A stretch of 64,000 nt of DNA from Sedimenticola sp. (GCA_002869585.1 PKUO01000045.1:186001-250000); one strand, 5' to 3'; positions 37,320-46,504 are shown, numbered from the stretch's first letter. Translations and numbers: made by a program. The notes: generated by a model from the letters alone, not told the origin.

Positions 37320-38942
37320 GTGAAACTCAAACGCAGTTATCTTGAAGACAAGGCGTATCTGGTCGTCGATGATTTTGGCGATATGCGCAGCCTGATCAAG
37401 AACATGCTCCTCAGTTGCGGGGTCAGCGACATCTCTGTGGCCGTGAACGGCCTGCAGGCGATAGCCTCCATGGAGAGTCGCCGATTCGATGTGGTGCTGT
37501 GTGACTACAATCTCGGTGCAGGCAAGGATGGCCAGCAGGTTCTCGAAGAGGCCCGCCACCGGGGTCTGATAGGTCTTGGCACAGTATTTGTCATGATTAC
37601 CGCCGAGAATGCCCGCGAGATGGTGATGGGGGCGGTTGAGTATGAACCCGACTCTTATCTGACCAAGCCTTTCAACAAAGATCTTCTGCGCTCCCGCCTC
37701 GAGAAACTGATCGCCAAAAAGCAGAATCTGTTGACCGTGGAGCAGGCCATGGACAGAAAGGATTTCACCCAGGCGATACACATCATCGATGAAAAAATTG
37801 CCGGAAAGCCCCCCAATATCAGTGAGTTGAATAAGCTCAAGGGTGAAATCTGTCTGCAGGCGGGCGAGATCGATCTGGCTGCGGCGGTCTACGAAAAGGT
37901 GCTGGCAGTCAGAGAGATGCCCTGGGCCAGACTGGGTCTGGGAAAGACTCTGTTTCTCTCCAAGCGTTATAGCGAAGCCAAGGAGGTCTTTCAGGGGCTG
38001 ATCAACGACAACGAGCGTTATACCGCCGCCTATGACTGGCTGGCCAAGACCTATAAATGCCTGAACCAGATGCAGTCTGCCCAGGAGGTGTTGCAGAAGG
38101 CTACCGACCTCTCCCCGAAGGTGGTAGTCAGACAGCGGGCGCTTGGGGAGATCGCCTTGACCAACAAAGATGAGCGTACCGCCAATGCGGCCTTCTCCAG
38201 CGCCGTTAAATTTGGCAGACACTCTGTCTATAAGCACCCATCCATTTACGCCAACCTGGCCAAGGTGACAGCCGCCAGCAAGACGGGTGGTGCTGGCCTG
38301 AAAATCATCAAGGAGATGGAGCGCGAGTTTAGCGACAACGCCGAGGCGAGTTTCTATGCAGCAGCGGCCGAGAGCGTGATCCACGAGGGCATGGGCAATG
38401 CCGAGGCGTCAAAGAAGTCGTTGGACCGGGCGCTGGGTCTGTATGACACCCTGGGTCAGCACGCGAGCACAGACTATTCCATTGAATTGGCCAAGACCTA
38501 CGACAAACTGGGTGATCCGAAGAAGGCCATCGACCTGCTGCATCAGGCGGTTCGTAATAACCACTCGGATGAGGAACTGCTGAGTGAAGTCGGGGCGACC
38601 ATGGAGTCACTGGGTCTGCAGGACGATTCGGCGAATTTCATTGCCGAGATTCGCAAGGAGATCGTCCGGTTGAACAACAAGGGCGTTCAACTGGCAAAAG
38701 TAGGGAAACTGGAAGAGGCAATAATCCTGTTCGAAGAGGCCGCCGAGGGCATGTCGGGAAACAAGGTGGTCAATCTTAATGCAGCACGTGTTCTGCTGAT
38801 GAACATGGAAAAAAATGGCATGGCCGCTGGAGAGATGGGCAAGGTCAGGCTCTATCTGGACCGGGTAAAGCGCGTCGATCCGGACAACCAGGTATTGCGC
38901 AAGCTGCAGATCAAGTTTCAGGAGATGGTCAGCCGTGTCTGA
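37320..38942 (+). CDS. Receiver domain fused to TPR repeats
   Basis: A 540-residue protein. The CheY-like receiver at about 10-130 (AYLVVDDFGDMRSLIKNMLL, VVLCDYNLGAGKDGQQVL, SYLTKPFNKD) has the phosphorylatable Asp near residue 62. The rest is a series of TPR-type helix pairs from about 150 to 510, for example RLGLGKTLFLSKRYSEAKEV and EELLSEVGATMESLGLQDDS. There is no output enzyme, so it is likely a scaffold whose partners depend on phosphorylation. It starts at GTG 37320 with AAGGGAG upstream. The next gene, a small histidine kinase 15 bp later, is the obvious candidate kinase. Confidence 0.9.
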   Translation: MKLKRSYLEDKAYLVVDDFGDMRSLIKNMLLSCGVSDISVAVNGLQAIASMESRRFDVVLCDYNLGAGKDGQQVLEEARHRGLIGLGTVFVMITAENAREMVMGAVEYEPDSYLTKPFNKDLLRSRLEKLIAKKQNLLTVEQAMDRKDFTQAIHIIDEKIAGKPPNISELNKLKGEICLQAGEIDLAAAVYEKVLAVREMPWARLGLGKTLFLSKRYSEAKEVFQGLINDNERYTAAYDWLAKTYKCLNQMQSAQEVLQKATDLSPKVVVRQRALGEIALTNKDERTANAAFSSAVKFGRHSVYKHPSIYANLAKVTAASKTGGAGLKIIKEMEREFSDNAEASFYAAAAESVIHEGMGNAEASKKSLDRALGLYDTLGQHASTDYSIELAKTYDKLGDPKKAIDLLHQAVRNNHSDEELLSEVGATMESLGLQDDSANFIAEIRKEIVRLNNKGVQLAKVGKLEEAIILFEEAAEGMSGNKVVNLNAARVLLMNMEKNGMAAGEMGKVRLYLDRVKRVDPDNQVLRKLQIKFQEMVSRV

Positions 38943-38957
38943 CCCAGAACAGACTAT

Positions 38958-39626
38958 ATGAATTTTTCTGACATATTGGCCTCGATCATCCACGATATGA
39001 AAAACTCATTGGGGATGGTGATCAATACCCTGGAGGAGATCACCTCTGCGGGCGATGATGCGAATCTCGACAAACACAAAATTCCCGTGCTGCAACATGA
39101 GGCCAAGCGTCTGAGCAATAACCTCATCGAGTTGCTGACGCTTTACAAAATCGAGAATGAGCGCATCACAGCGAGCATTGACGAGGTACACGTCGATGAG
39201 TTTCTGGAAGAGATTGTCATCGATAATCAGGTATTTGCCCAATCCAAGGATGTCTCTCTGGAGTATCAGTGTGAACCGGAATTGACCGGCTTCTTTGATG
39301 AGGGGCTGGTGCGTGGTGTCATCAATAATCTGATTGGCAATGGATTACGCTACACAGGGTCTCAAATGCTGATTGTGGCTGGGATGATCGATGATCATCT
39401 GGTTATCCAGGTGGAGGATGACGGCGAGGGCTACCCCCAGAGCATGCTCGATGCCCAGGCCGCCTTTGACCGCAACGAGAGTTTCGTCGAAGGCCATACC
39501 CAGTTGGGCATCTACTTTGCCGGTATGGTTGCGCGTCTGCACAAGAACCTGGAGAAGAAGGGATTTATCAGGCTCTCCAACGGTAATCACCTGAAAGGCG
39601 GGTGTTTTTCGATCTGGTTGCCTTGA
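38958..39626 (+). CDS. Small sensorless histidine kinase
   Basis: A 222-residue cytoplasmic kinase-like protein. The phosphoacceptor motif IIHDMKNSLG is close to the N-terminus (H12). A HATPase domain follows with VRGVINNLIGNGLRYT (N box) and VEDDGEGYP (G1 box). The G2 region is short. No input or membrane domain is attached, so signal input must come from a partner. It follows the receiver-TPR gene by 15 bp. Confidence 0.85.
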   Translation: MNFSDILASIIHDMKNSLGMVINTLEEITSAGDDANLDKHKIPVLQHEAKRLSNNLIELLTLYKIENERITASIDEVHVDEFLEEIVIDNQVFAQSKDVSLEYQCEPELTGFFDEGLVRGVINNLIGNGLRYTGSQMLIVAGMIDDHLVIQVEDDGEGYPQSMLDAQAAFDRNESFVEGHTQLGIYFAGMVARLHKNLEKKGFIRLSNGNHLKGGCFSIWLP

Positions 39627-39726
39627 GCAAGACTTGGTGCGATTGATCGAAAAAGCGTGTTGTCCTTACATTCTTGCACCACTATGAGAATAACGGCCGA
39701 ATCAAGTCACTATCCACTGGCATGGA

Positions 39727-39987
39727 TTATTTCTCCTTGTCACCGGAACCCTGAGTGAAATAAGTTTCGGCCATGCCTGCCATCATCTTCTGAAAGCCTC
39801 CCATCGAATCGAGGGATTGCTTGATATAAGGCTGCATCAGGCTCATGGGATCATAACCCTCTGCGCCAGCGGCAATCTGTTCGCGCATTTTTCCCATGAT
39901 ATCTTCATGCAGGCCCTGAACATCTGGCCAGCCCATCATCTTGCGGAACTCTTCCGGGGTCATATCGATGCTGATGTTGACTTTCAT
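39727..39987 (-). CDS. DUF6489 family protein
   Basis: An 86-residue protein beginning MKVNISIDMTPEEFRKMMGW, typical of the DUF6489 group, followed by amphipathic helices rich in Met. It resembles small phasin-like or helper proteins in size and composition. The function is unknown. Confidence 0.8.
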   Translation of the reverse strand: MKVNISIDMTPEEFRKMMGWPDVQGLHEDIMGKMREQIAAGAEGYDPMSLMQPYIKQSLDSMGGFQKMMAGMAETYFTQGSGDKEK

Positions 39988-40147
39988 GGTCGATCCTTTG
40001 CGGCAGGGTGGTTACAAGGCTATTCTAGTTTATTGCGATGCAATATGAAATCAACCATTCCCCCGGATTGTAACGGGCCTCTGCAGAAAGCAAACCGTGT
40101 CGGAGAGTCGGGATAATGGGATAATACGCCCGGTTAACTATATCTGG

Positions 40148-40948
40148 ATGAGAGATTCGGTGCAGGCGGAATTTTTACAACAACTCTCTCTGATTGCCGA
40201 GACTGGTGATCAGGTTGATCAGTTGCAGGCCCTGGCCGTTGCATTGCAACTGCCAGTAGAACTGGCGTCGAACATGCAGACGCCAAGCAGGTATCAGTTG
40301 TTCAAAACCGTACACCGGCTGGAATTACGGGAAACGGGGAAGGGCGCCCCTGGTCCTGTGTTTATCGATTTCCTCTCTGGAAAGGCTGCACACCGGCGTC
40401 AATTCGGCGGTGGACGCGGCCAACCACTGGCGCGTGCCATAGGACTGAAAAAGGGGATGGTGCCTAGGGTGCTTGACGCCACCGCCGGTCTTGGGCGTGA
40501 TGCTTTTGTACTGGCTACCTTGGGGTGCGCGGTGACCATGGTGGAGCGCTCACCAATAATCCATGCTTTATTAGCCGATGCCATTGCTCGCGCACACGAA
40601 GATACCGGGGTGAGGGAGATAACGGACCGGCTTAGGTTGATTCACGCCGATGCCAGCGTCTATATGGATGCGCTTGTGGACTCGCTTCGGCCGGATGTCG
40701 TTTATCTCGATCCAATGTACCCGCATCGTGAAAAAACCGCCCTGGTGAAAAAAGAGATGCGGCTGTTTCGGCATATCGTCGGCGATGATAGGGATGGCGT
40801 TCGTTTACTGGAATCGGCGCGCAAGTGCGCCCGGATGCGCGTGGCCGTGAAACGTCCGATCAACGCCGAGCCTCTCGGCAACCAGCCGGCAGATGCCCTG
40901 ATCAAGAGTCCCAATACCCGCTATGATCTCTACTTTTCTCATCACTGA
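40148..40948 (+). CDS. rsmJ: 16S rRNA (guanine1516-N2)-methyltransferase
   Basis: A 266-residue SAM-dependent methyltransferase. FIDFLSGKAAHRRQFGGGRG and the SAM motif LDATAGLGRDAFVLATLG are family signatures, and VVYLDPMYPHREKTALVKK is the catalytic region. It methylates G1516 of 16S rRNA. The start is uncertain between ATG 40148 and GTG 40160. The adjacent rlmG starts 9 bp after the stop, so the two rRNA methyltransferases form an operon. Confidence 0.93.
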   Translation: MRDSVQAEFLQQLSLIAETGDQVDQLQALAVALQLPVELASNMQTPSRYQLFKTVHRLELRETGKGAPGPVFIDFLSGKAAHRRQFGGGRGQPLARAIGLKKGMVPRVLDATAGLGRDAFVLATLGCAVTMVERSPIIHALLADAIARAHEDTGVREITDRLRLIHADASVYMDALVDSLRPDVVYLDPMYPHREKTALVKKEMRLFRHIVGDDRDGVRLLESARKCARMRVAVKRPINAEPLGNQPADALIKSPNTRYDLYFSHH

Positions 40949-40957
40949 GCAACCGCT

Positions 40958-42106
40958 TTGACTGCGCCAGAATCCAGACAGCTTTCCACCGCTTTTGGTA
41001 AATACCGGCTCAATCGCTACCCGTTGCGTAAGAAGGAGTTGTTGCAGGCCTGGGATGCGGCGGATGAGTATCTGCTCAATCATCTGGCAGAAGAGGGCAT
41101 TGTCACACCCGGTAGCAAGATTCTTGTCGTCAACGATGGCTTTGGTGCGGTGACGGTATCACTGGCCAAAATGCAGCCGGCAATGCAGACCGATTCCTTT
41201 ATCGCGCAGTGGTCGACAGAGGAGAACCTCAGGAGCAATGGCATAGAACCAGAATCAATCAGCCTGCTTCCGTCAACCGTGGATCTTGGCGATCAACACT
41301 ATGATCTGGTTTTGGTCAGGGTGCCGAAGACCCTGGCATTGCTGGAACATCAGCTGTCAACGATCAAGCGCCATCTTACTGAGAACGGGAAAATCATCGG
41401 CTATGGCATGGTCAAGCAGATCAGCCGCTCAACCCTGGATCTGTTCAGTGCGATCATCGGTGAAACCCGTACCTCTCTGGCAAAGAAGAAGGCGCGATTG
41501 ATATTTGCCTCCCCGGACATCACTTTGGCGGATAAGGGCTCTTCCTATCCAATCTGGTATTCCCTGGAGGGGTATGGCTTTCAGGTTTGCAGTCATGCCA
41601 ATGTTTTTTCCCGAGAGTGCCTGGATATAGGCACGCGTCTGTTGTTAGAGCATTTGCCGGAGCGACATGACTTTCAGGATATCGTCGATCTGGGCTGCGG
41701 CAGCGGGGCTCTGGGTCTGGTGGCCGGCAGCCGGAATCCCCAGTCACGGATCTTTTTTATCGATGAATCGTATATGGCGGTTGCCAGTGCTGAGGCCACA
41801 TTCAAGGCCACCGGCCTGGGGAACGAGAGTGTTTTTATTGCAGGAGATGGGTTAGAAGGCTTCGCCAGGCAGAGTGTCGATCTGGTGCTCTGTAATCCGC
41901 CCTTTCATCAGCAGCATGTAGTCGGTGATTTCATTGCCTGGGGCATGTTTCAGCAATCACATAAGGCCCTGCGCCGTGGCGGTGAGTTGAGAATAGTGGG
42001 CAATCGACACCTGAACTATCACATCAAGCTGAAGCGGATTTTTGGCAATGCCGAGGTTATTGCCAGTGACCGCAAGTTTGTCATTATCCGGGCGGTAAAG
42101 CAGTGA
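40958..42106 (+). CDS. rlmG: 23S rRNA (guanine1835-N2)-methyltransferase
   Basis: A 382-residue protein with the duplicated methyltransferase layout of RlmG. An inactive N-terminal half (LQAWDAADEYLLNHL, VNDGFGAVTVSLAK) precedes the active C-terminal half with IVDLGCGSGALGLVAGSRNP and the NPPF catalytic motif (LCNPPFHQQHVVGD). The HANVFSRECLDIGTRLLLEH segment is diagnostic. It starts at TTG 40958, the only plausible in-frame start near the rsmJ stop. Confidence 0.95.
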   Translation: MTAPESRQLSTAFGKYRLNRYPLRKKELLQAWDAADEYLLNHLAEEGIVTPGSKILVVNDGFGAVTVSLAKMQPAMQTDSFIAQWSTEENLRSNGIEPESISLLPSTVDLGDQHYDLVLVRVPKTLALLEHQLSTIKRHLTENGKIIGYGMVKQISRSTLDLFSAIIGETRTSLAKKKARLIFASPDITLADKGSSYPIWYSLEGYGFQVCSHANVFSRECLDIGTRLLLEHLPERHDFQDIVDLGCGSGALGLVAGSRNPQSRIFFIDESYMAVASAEATFKATGLGNESVFIAGDGLEGFARQSVDLVLCNPPFHQQHVVGDFIAWGMFQQSHKALRRGGELRIVGNRHLNYHIKLKRIFGNAEVIASDRKFVIIRAVKQ

Positions 42107-42136
42107 GTGGTCGTGGCCCGGAATATTGCAGGCAAT

Positions 42137-42168
42137 AAAAAAGCGCTGGGTTTATTCAGCGCTTTTTT
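42137..42168. terminator. Bidirectional intrinsic terminator between rlmG and tRNA-Asp
   Basis: AAGCGCTG (42141-42148) pairs with CAGCGCTT (42157-42164) around an 8-nt loop. An A-run lies before and a T-run after, so it can end transcription from both rlmG and tRNA-Asp. Confidence 0.9.
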
Positions 42169-42175
42169 CGGAAGA

Positions 42176-42252
42176 TGGCGGAGCGGACGGGACTCGAACC
42201 CGCGACCCCCGGCGTGACAGGCCGGTATTCTAACCAACTGAACTACCGCTCC
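42176..42252 (-). tRNA. tRNA-Asp (anticodon GTC)
   Basis: A 77-nt cloverleaf read on the minus strand, starting GGAGCGGTAGTTCAG, with anticodon loop CTGTCAC (GTC), T-arm GGTTCGAGTCC and encoded CCA at the 3' end. The acceptor stem GGAGCGG/CCGCTCC is perfect. A terminator follows 8 bp downstream. Confidence 0.97.
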
Positions 42253-42374
42253 GGGATGACAGCTTCCATGGTGATGGGCTGTGACGTTCGTTGGAGCGCG
42301 GTAGTTTAATCATTCCCCGTCAAAGGTCAATAGGTTTTCCGCGATAAAATTCATTGGTCTTTGAAATCAGGGTA

Positions 42375-43220
42375 TTAGGATTTCCGCAGGGCATAGAGTT
42401 GCTCGATCTCCTGGGCCCAAAGGGTGTCATCGATAGTCTCCAGAATAAGCGGTATCTCTTCGAAGCGTGGGTCGTTCATGATGTAGTCGAATACGGTCCA
42501 GCCCAGTTTGCCCTTGCCCAGGCTTTCATGACGGTCGACTCTTGAGCCGAGATCCGGTTTGCTGTCGTTCAGATGCATGCCGCGCAGGTAGTCGAAACCG
42601 ACAATCTGGTCGAACTCGGCGAAGGTGGCGTCGCAGGCTTCCACCGTGCGCAGGTCATAACCTGCGGTGAAGGTGTGGCAGGTGTCGAGACAGACGCCGA
42701 CACGGCTTTTGTCCTGAACCCCATCGATAATCGAGGCCAGGTGTTCAAATTTGTAGCCGAGGTTGGTTCCCTGTCCGGCGGTGTTCTCGATAACCGCGGT
42801 AACGCCATCGGTCTGGTCGAGTGCCCAGTTGATGGACTCTGCGATTCTGGCGAGACAGGCCTCTTCACTGATCTGTTTGAGATGACTGCCGGGGTGGAAA
42901 TTGAGCAGTTTCAATCCAAGCTGCTCACAACGTTGCAGTTCGTCGAGGAAGGCATCGCGGGATTTTTCCAGGGCCTCCGGTTCGGGGTGGCCGAGGTTAA
43001 TCAGGTAGCTATCGTGGGGGAGGACATAGTCTGGGGCAATGCCTACCTGCTGCAGATTGTCCTTGAAAGCGCTGATCTGCTCGCGGGTCAATTCCTTGGC
43101 CTTCCACTGGCGCTGATTCTTGGTGAACAGTGCAAAGGCGGTAGCCCCTATGGCCTGTGCATTGAGCGGGGCGTTTTGCACACCACCGCTGGCACTTACG
43201 TGTGCGCCTATTCTCTTCAT
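42375..43220 (-). CDS. nfo: Endonuclease IV (AP endonuclease)
   Basis: A 281-residue TIM-barrel AP endonuclease using three Zn2+. It begins [14 protein letters not shown] like E. coli Nfo. Metal-binding motifs are visible: [47 protein letters not shown] and LILET. A GTG two codons earlier (43226) has better ribosome-binding-site spacing and may be used. It lies 43 bp downstream of ilvM on the same strand and may be read through from ilvGM. Confidence 0.95.
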   Translation of the reverse strand: MKRIGAHVSASGGVQNAPLNAQAIGATAFALFTKNQRQWKAKELTREQISAFKDNLQQVGIAPDYVLPHDSYLINLGHPEPEALEKSRDAFLDELQRCEQLGLKLLNFHPGSHLKQISEEACLARIAESINWALDQTDGVTAVIENTAGQGTNLGYKFEHLASIIDGVQDKSRVGVCLDTCHTFTAGYDLRTVEACDATFAEFDQIVGFDYLRGMHLNDSKPDLGSRVDRHESLGKGKLGWTVFDYIMNDPRFEEIPLILETIDDTLWAQEIEQLYALRKS

Positions 43221-43268
43221 AGTCACTTTTTGTCCCTGTTCACCAGTTGTGTTCGGCGATTATAACAG

Positions 43269-43541
43269 TCAGTGCGCCATTACAGTTGTCGCTTCAACCC
43301 TGGAATTTGTGATGCTGTGCAGCGCGGTCAAGTCGTTGATCCCTGGGATCTTGTTCAACTGTGTGATCAGACGCGCCTGATCGCGCTGACTCTCTACAGT
43401 CATGGTGATACGCAAGGTCTGTGTTTCCTGGGCGCGGACCTCAAGATGGCGAATGTGGAAACCCCTCACTCTCGTCGTCTGAAGAATCCGCTCAAGCATT
43501 GCCGGGGTGTCAGTCGCTTCGATATGCATACTGTAGATCAT
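43269..43541 (-). CDS. ilvM: Acetolactate synthase II regulatory subunit, ACT domain
   Basis: A 90-residue ACT-domain protein matching the IlvM small subunit, which pairs with IlvG and may set activity or valine sensitivity. RVRGFHIRHLEVR and MTVESQRD are typical. ATG 43541 overlaps the ilvG stop by 4 bp, so it is translated by coupling to ilvG. Confidence 0.9.
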   Translation of the reverse strand: MIYSMHIEATDTPAMLERILQTTRVRGFHIRHLEVRAQETQTLRITMTVESQRDQARLITQLNKIPGINDLTALHSITNSRVEATTVMAH

Positions 43542-45211
43542 GCTGCTGCTCCTTTTATCATTTGATCATTGGCATCGCCGGGTTTCACCATCGGCCACAC
43601 GTTCTCTTCTGGGGTTATCGGTACATGCAGGAGGGCGGGTCCCGGCTGCGCCATAAAATCGGCCAGTGCCTGCGTCAGATTCCTCTCCGGATCGAGGCGC
43701 ATGGCAGGGATGCCGAACGCCTGAGCGACAGCGGAAAACTCGGGATTATCAGACAGATCGATCTCCGAATAGCGCTTGTCGTAACAGATCTCCTGCTGCT
43801 GTCGCACCATGCCGAGTACCTGATTATCGAGAACGATCATCTTGACCGGCAGGCGATAGCGGCTGACGGTGGCGAGTTCCTGGACATTCATCATGAAGGA
43901 GCCGTCGCCAGCAATGTTGATCACCTCGGTGTCTGGATGGGCCAGTTGTGCGCCTATGGCCGCCGGCAGTCCGAAACCCATGGCTCCCAAGCCTCCGCTG
44001 CTCAGGTGATGCCGCGGGTGGGATATCGGGTAGTGCTGGGCTACCCACATCTGATGCTGTCCGACATCGCAACTGATGATCGCCTTGCTGGACGCAATGG
44101 TGGCGAGAGTCCGGAGAAAGGTTGCAGCGGAAGTGGCCTGGGTGCAGGGTTGCGCTCCCGTGCCAAACCCGTTGGTGATTCTCTGCTCAACACAGTGGGC
44201 TGCCCACTGCTGACAATCAGTTTCAATCGCGAGTGCCTGCAAACTGGTGCGTATATCTCCCGTCACCGGGCAGGTGACCGCCCGCAGTTTGCCGGTTTCG
44301 GCCTGGTCAATATCCAGATGGATCACCCTGGCATGGGGAGCGAACTGGGCGAGCCTGCCGGTCACCCGGTCATCGAAACGTGCGCCGACAGCAATCAACA
44401 GATCGCACTGCTGAACGATGTTATTGGCCGCGACAGAACCGTGCATCCCCAGCATGCCCATATTCAGGGGGTGATCAGCAGGGAGGTTGCCGAGCCCCTT
44501 GAGGGTCAGGACCGTCTGTATGCCTGTGTGCTCGACAAAGTCCCGGAACGGTTCGATGGCGTCCGCAAGAATAACGCCGCCTCCGGCGTAAATAATCGGT
44601 CTGTGGCTTTCGCCGATGAGCGCCAGTGCCTGTTCAATGCTCTCCTGACTGGGCAATTTCGGGCAGGTGGCAGTCTCCTCGTGTAACGGCTGGGTATGAA
44701 TTGTCTCCAGGTTCATTTCTGCGAGTTGGATATCCTTGGGTATATCGATCAAGACGGGGCCCGGACGCCCCTCTCTGGCCAGGTGGAAGGCAGCATCGAG
44801 GATTGCAGGCAGATCTGCGCTGCTCTCGACCAGAAAACTGTGCTTGGTGATCGGGAGGCTCAGGCCCAGGACGTCGATCTACTGAAAGGCATCGGTACCG
44901 ATCAATGCGCTGGGTACCTGGCCGGTGATGGCGATCAGCGGAACCGAGTCCATGTAGGCGTCGGCTATGGCAGTGATCAGATTGGTTGCGCCTGGTCCAG
45001 AGGTGGCGAGACAGACCCCCAGTTTACCGCTCGAACGGGCGAATCCGTTGGCTGCAAATGCAGCCCCCTGTTCGTGCCTGCATAAAATATGTCGAATCCC
45101 GCTGCCGAGCAGTGCATCGTAAACCGGCATGATGCATCCCCCAGGATAGCCAAAGAGGGTGTCAATCCCTTCATCCTGCAACTTCTGTATGATGTACTCT
45201 GCTCCGTTCAT
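43538..45211 (-). pseudogene. ilvG: ilvG, acetolactate synthase large subunit with an in-frame amber stop
   Basis: The full frame encodes a 557-codon ThDP-dependent acetolactate synthase, the first enzyme of Val/Leu/Ile synthesis. It opens [20 protein letters not shown]; the ThDP Glu is in [19 protein letters not shown], the centre has GPVLIDIPKDIQL, and the C-terminal ThDP/Mg site is NIAGDGSFMMNVQEL. Codon 111 (44879-44881) is TAG inside GTDAFQ-stop-IDVLGLSL, where homologues have GTDAFQE. The frame is the same on both sides, so a single GAG-to-TAG change explains it. Reinitiation at 44752 would lack the first 153 residues. It could be a recent null, an amber read-through or a base-call error. 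Leader and attenuator lie upstream and ilvM is coupled downstream, so the locus otherwise looks maintained. Confidence 0.88.
44879..44881 (-). other. ilvG: In-frame TAG within ilvG
   Basis: On the minus strand the codons read ACC GAT GCC TTT CAG TAG ATC GAC GTC. The frame is intact on both sides and homologues have Glu at this point. Confidence 0.9.
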
Positions 45212-45238
45212 GATGCCCTCAATGTGTTAATTCCGGAC

Positions 45239-45279
45239 CAAAAAAAAGCCCCCGGATCTTGCGATGCGGGGGCTTTTTT
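45239..45279 (-). terminator. ilvGM attenuator terminator
   Basis: On the minus strand GCCCCCG (right arm, 45267-45273) pairs with CGGGGGC (45248-45254), followed by a run of eight U before ilvG. It lies between the leader peptide stop (45301) and the ilvG start (45211), the expected place for a transcription attenuator. The codons CTCGGGGAC near the end of the leader peptide could pair with the GCCCCCG arm as an antiterminator; that pairing is inference. Confidence 0.85.
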
Positions 45280-45300
45280 CGGAATGTTGTTTGTAAAACG

Positions 45301-45378
45301 CTAGCCGATAGAGTCCCCGAGCAGTCGCAGCACGACCACCACTAGAGAGACCACCACCAGGTTTGCAAACGTGTTCAT
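45301..45378 (-). CDS. ilvGM leader peptide
   Basis: A 25-codon peptide, MNTFANLVVVSLVVVVLRLL followed by GDSIG, containing seven Val, five Leu and one Ile. CAGGA lies 5 nt before ATG 45378. Ribosome stalling at the Val/Leu codons when charged tRNAs are scarce should prevent formation of the terminator at 45239-45279 and allow ilvG transcription. The arrangement matches the known ilvGMEDA attenuation mechanism but the peptide sequence differs from that of E. coli. It is too short for standard gene callers. Confidence 0.88.
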   Translation of the reverse strand: MNTFANLVVVSLVVVVLRLLGDSIG

Positions 45379-45414
45379 GAAATCCTGAATGTCCAAAAAA
45401 TCAGTTGATGGCTA

Positions 45415-45444
45415 ATACTAACGACAGATTGCCGCCGATGGCAA
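45415..45444 (-). promoter_or_regulatory. Predicted sigma-70 promoter of the ilv leader
   Basis: On the minus strand TTGCCA (45444-45439) and TAGTAT (45420-45415) are 18 bp apart. Transcription would begin near 45408, about 30 nt before the leader peptide start. Confidence 0.55.
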
Positions 45445-45487
45445 CCCCTGATTGGCCCCTGATTGACCAGATTTGATCGTCTGAGGT

Positions 45488-46504
45488 CTACTTGGTGTTC
45501 AGAAGTCCGGCGAACATCTGCTGAAAGCCGCACAAACCCAGCGGGCCGCCGTTGTAGAGTACAAGTTGTGGACCAGCAGGGGAAAGGTTCGCCAGTGCCT
45601 GCTTGACCGTGAACAGGTGTTTGACGGAATAGACCGGGTCCATCAGAATTCCGGTCTCCCGCGCAATGCGCAGAGTTTCGGTCTGTATGGTCTTGTTGAT
45701 ACTGCCGAAAGCAGCCGCTGTGGCTGATTTTGTCAAACTGACCTTTGGGCTCTCCCGAGGTATCTCAGTGCCCAGCCATTCGCTTGTCCATCGCTCGAAA
45801 CGTTGATAGCGTTCCGCAAACTCCTGTTCATTGCCGGCTATGAGGGTGATGTGGACATGGGGCATGGTCATGCCTAACAGTCGCATGCCCAGCAGTAGTC
45901 CGATTGCACTGATGCCGGTGCCGCTGTCTGTCCAGATATCGGTAAATTCAAATCCCAGCGTGTTCTGGTCGGCTTCGATATCGACAGCCAGGGTCAGCAG
46001 GCCGGGAATCACCGCGCGGCAATCACCGCCTTCCGGTACCACCAGGATCTTTTTTCCCACTGCTCTGCGACTTTGGGCAAAGGCCTCAGCATGCTGGATC
46101 ACATCAGGCCAGTCAGGGCCGGGCAGGGCATGAATTGACCACTCTGGAAGCAGCATTTTCAGAAACAGCAGGTTTCCGCTGGGCTGCCTGTCGCCGGGGT
46201 CCTTGATGAAAACATGGACCTCGACTGCCCTGGAGAGCAGAAATTGCGCGAGTCCGATCAGATTGTTGGAGTAGGCGCTGCCTACGAGGATCACCTCCTG
46301 ATAGCCATGAAACTCAATCTCGGGCAGCAGGCTGAGATATTTACGAAGTTTGCTACCTATAGCCGCCGGGCTCAGCTCATCCTCGCGTTTGATGTAGACG
46401 GGGGCAGAATCTGAAGGGGGTATATAGCCATGCAGCAAGTGGACGCGGCTGTGGTGGGGGAGTGAATGATCGAGGGTCTCGAAAATTTTCTGTTTCAGCG
46501 TCAT
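45488..46504 (-). CDS. PLP-dependent fold-type II enzyme, ACC deaminase/D-cysteine desulfhydrase-like
   Basis: A 338-residue protein of the ACC deaminase/D-cysteine desulfhydrase family. APVYIKREDELSPAAIGSKLRKY contains the PLP Lys. VLVGSAYSNN corresponds to the substrate-binding SNH loop, VVPEGGDC and the Gly-rich WTDSGTGIS hold the phosphate, and LYNGGPLGLCGF ends the domain. The substrate cannot be told; the SNN for SNH change argues against simple ACC deaminase. ATG 46504 (MTLKQKIF) is chosen; the longer frame uses TTG 46561. Confidence 0.8.
   Translation of the reverse strand: MTLKQKIFETLDHSLPHHSRVHLLHGYIPPSDSAPVYIKREDELSPAAIGSKLRKYLSLLPEIEFHGYQEVILVGSAYSNNLIGLAQFLLSRAVEVHVFIKDPGDRQPSGNLLFLKMLLPEWSIHALPGPDWPDVIQHAEAFAQSRRAVGKKILVVPEGGDCRAVIPGLLTLAVDIEADQNTLGFEFTDIWTDSGTGISAIGLLLGMRLLGMTMPHVHITLIAGNEQEFAERYQRFERWTSEWLGTEIPRESPKVSLTKSATAAAFGSINKTIQTETLRIARETGILMDPVYSVKHLFTVKQALANLSPAGPQLVLYNGGPLGLCGFQQMFAGLLNTK

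Noticed and set aside
37131..38384. 417-codon open frame opposite the receiver-TPR gene
   Set aside because: The + strand product has clear receiver and TPR motifs. The antisense product shows no family features.
43421..44686. 421-codon open frame on the + strand opposite ilvG
   Set aside because: It is antisense to a clear acetolactate synthase frame, has no recognisable domain and no good ribosome-binding site.
44879..44881. TAG in ilvG as evidence for recoded amber (pyrrolysine or suppressed) genetic code
   Set aside because: Other genes in the window end normally at TAG, for example rpfF, the Gate-domain gene and the chalcone-isomerase-like gene, so genome-wide recoding is not supported.
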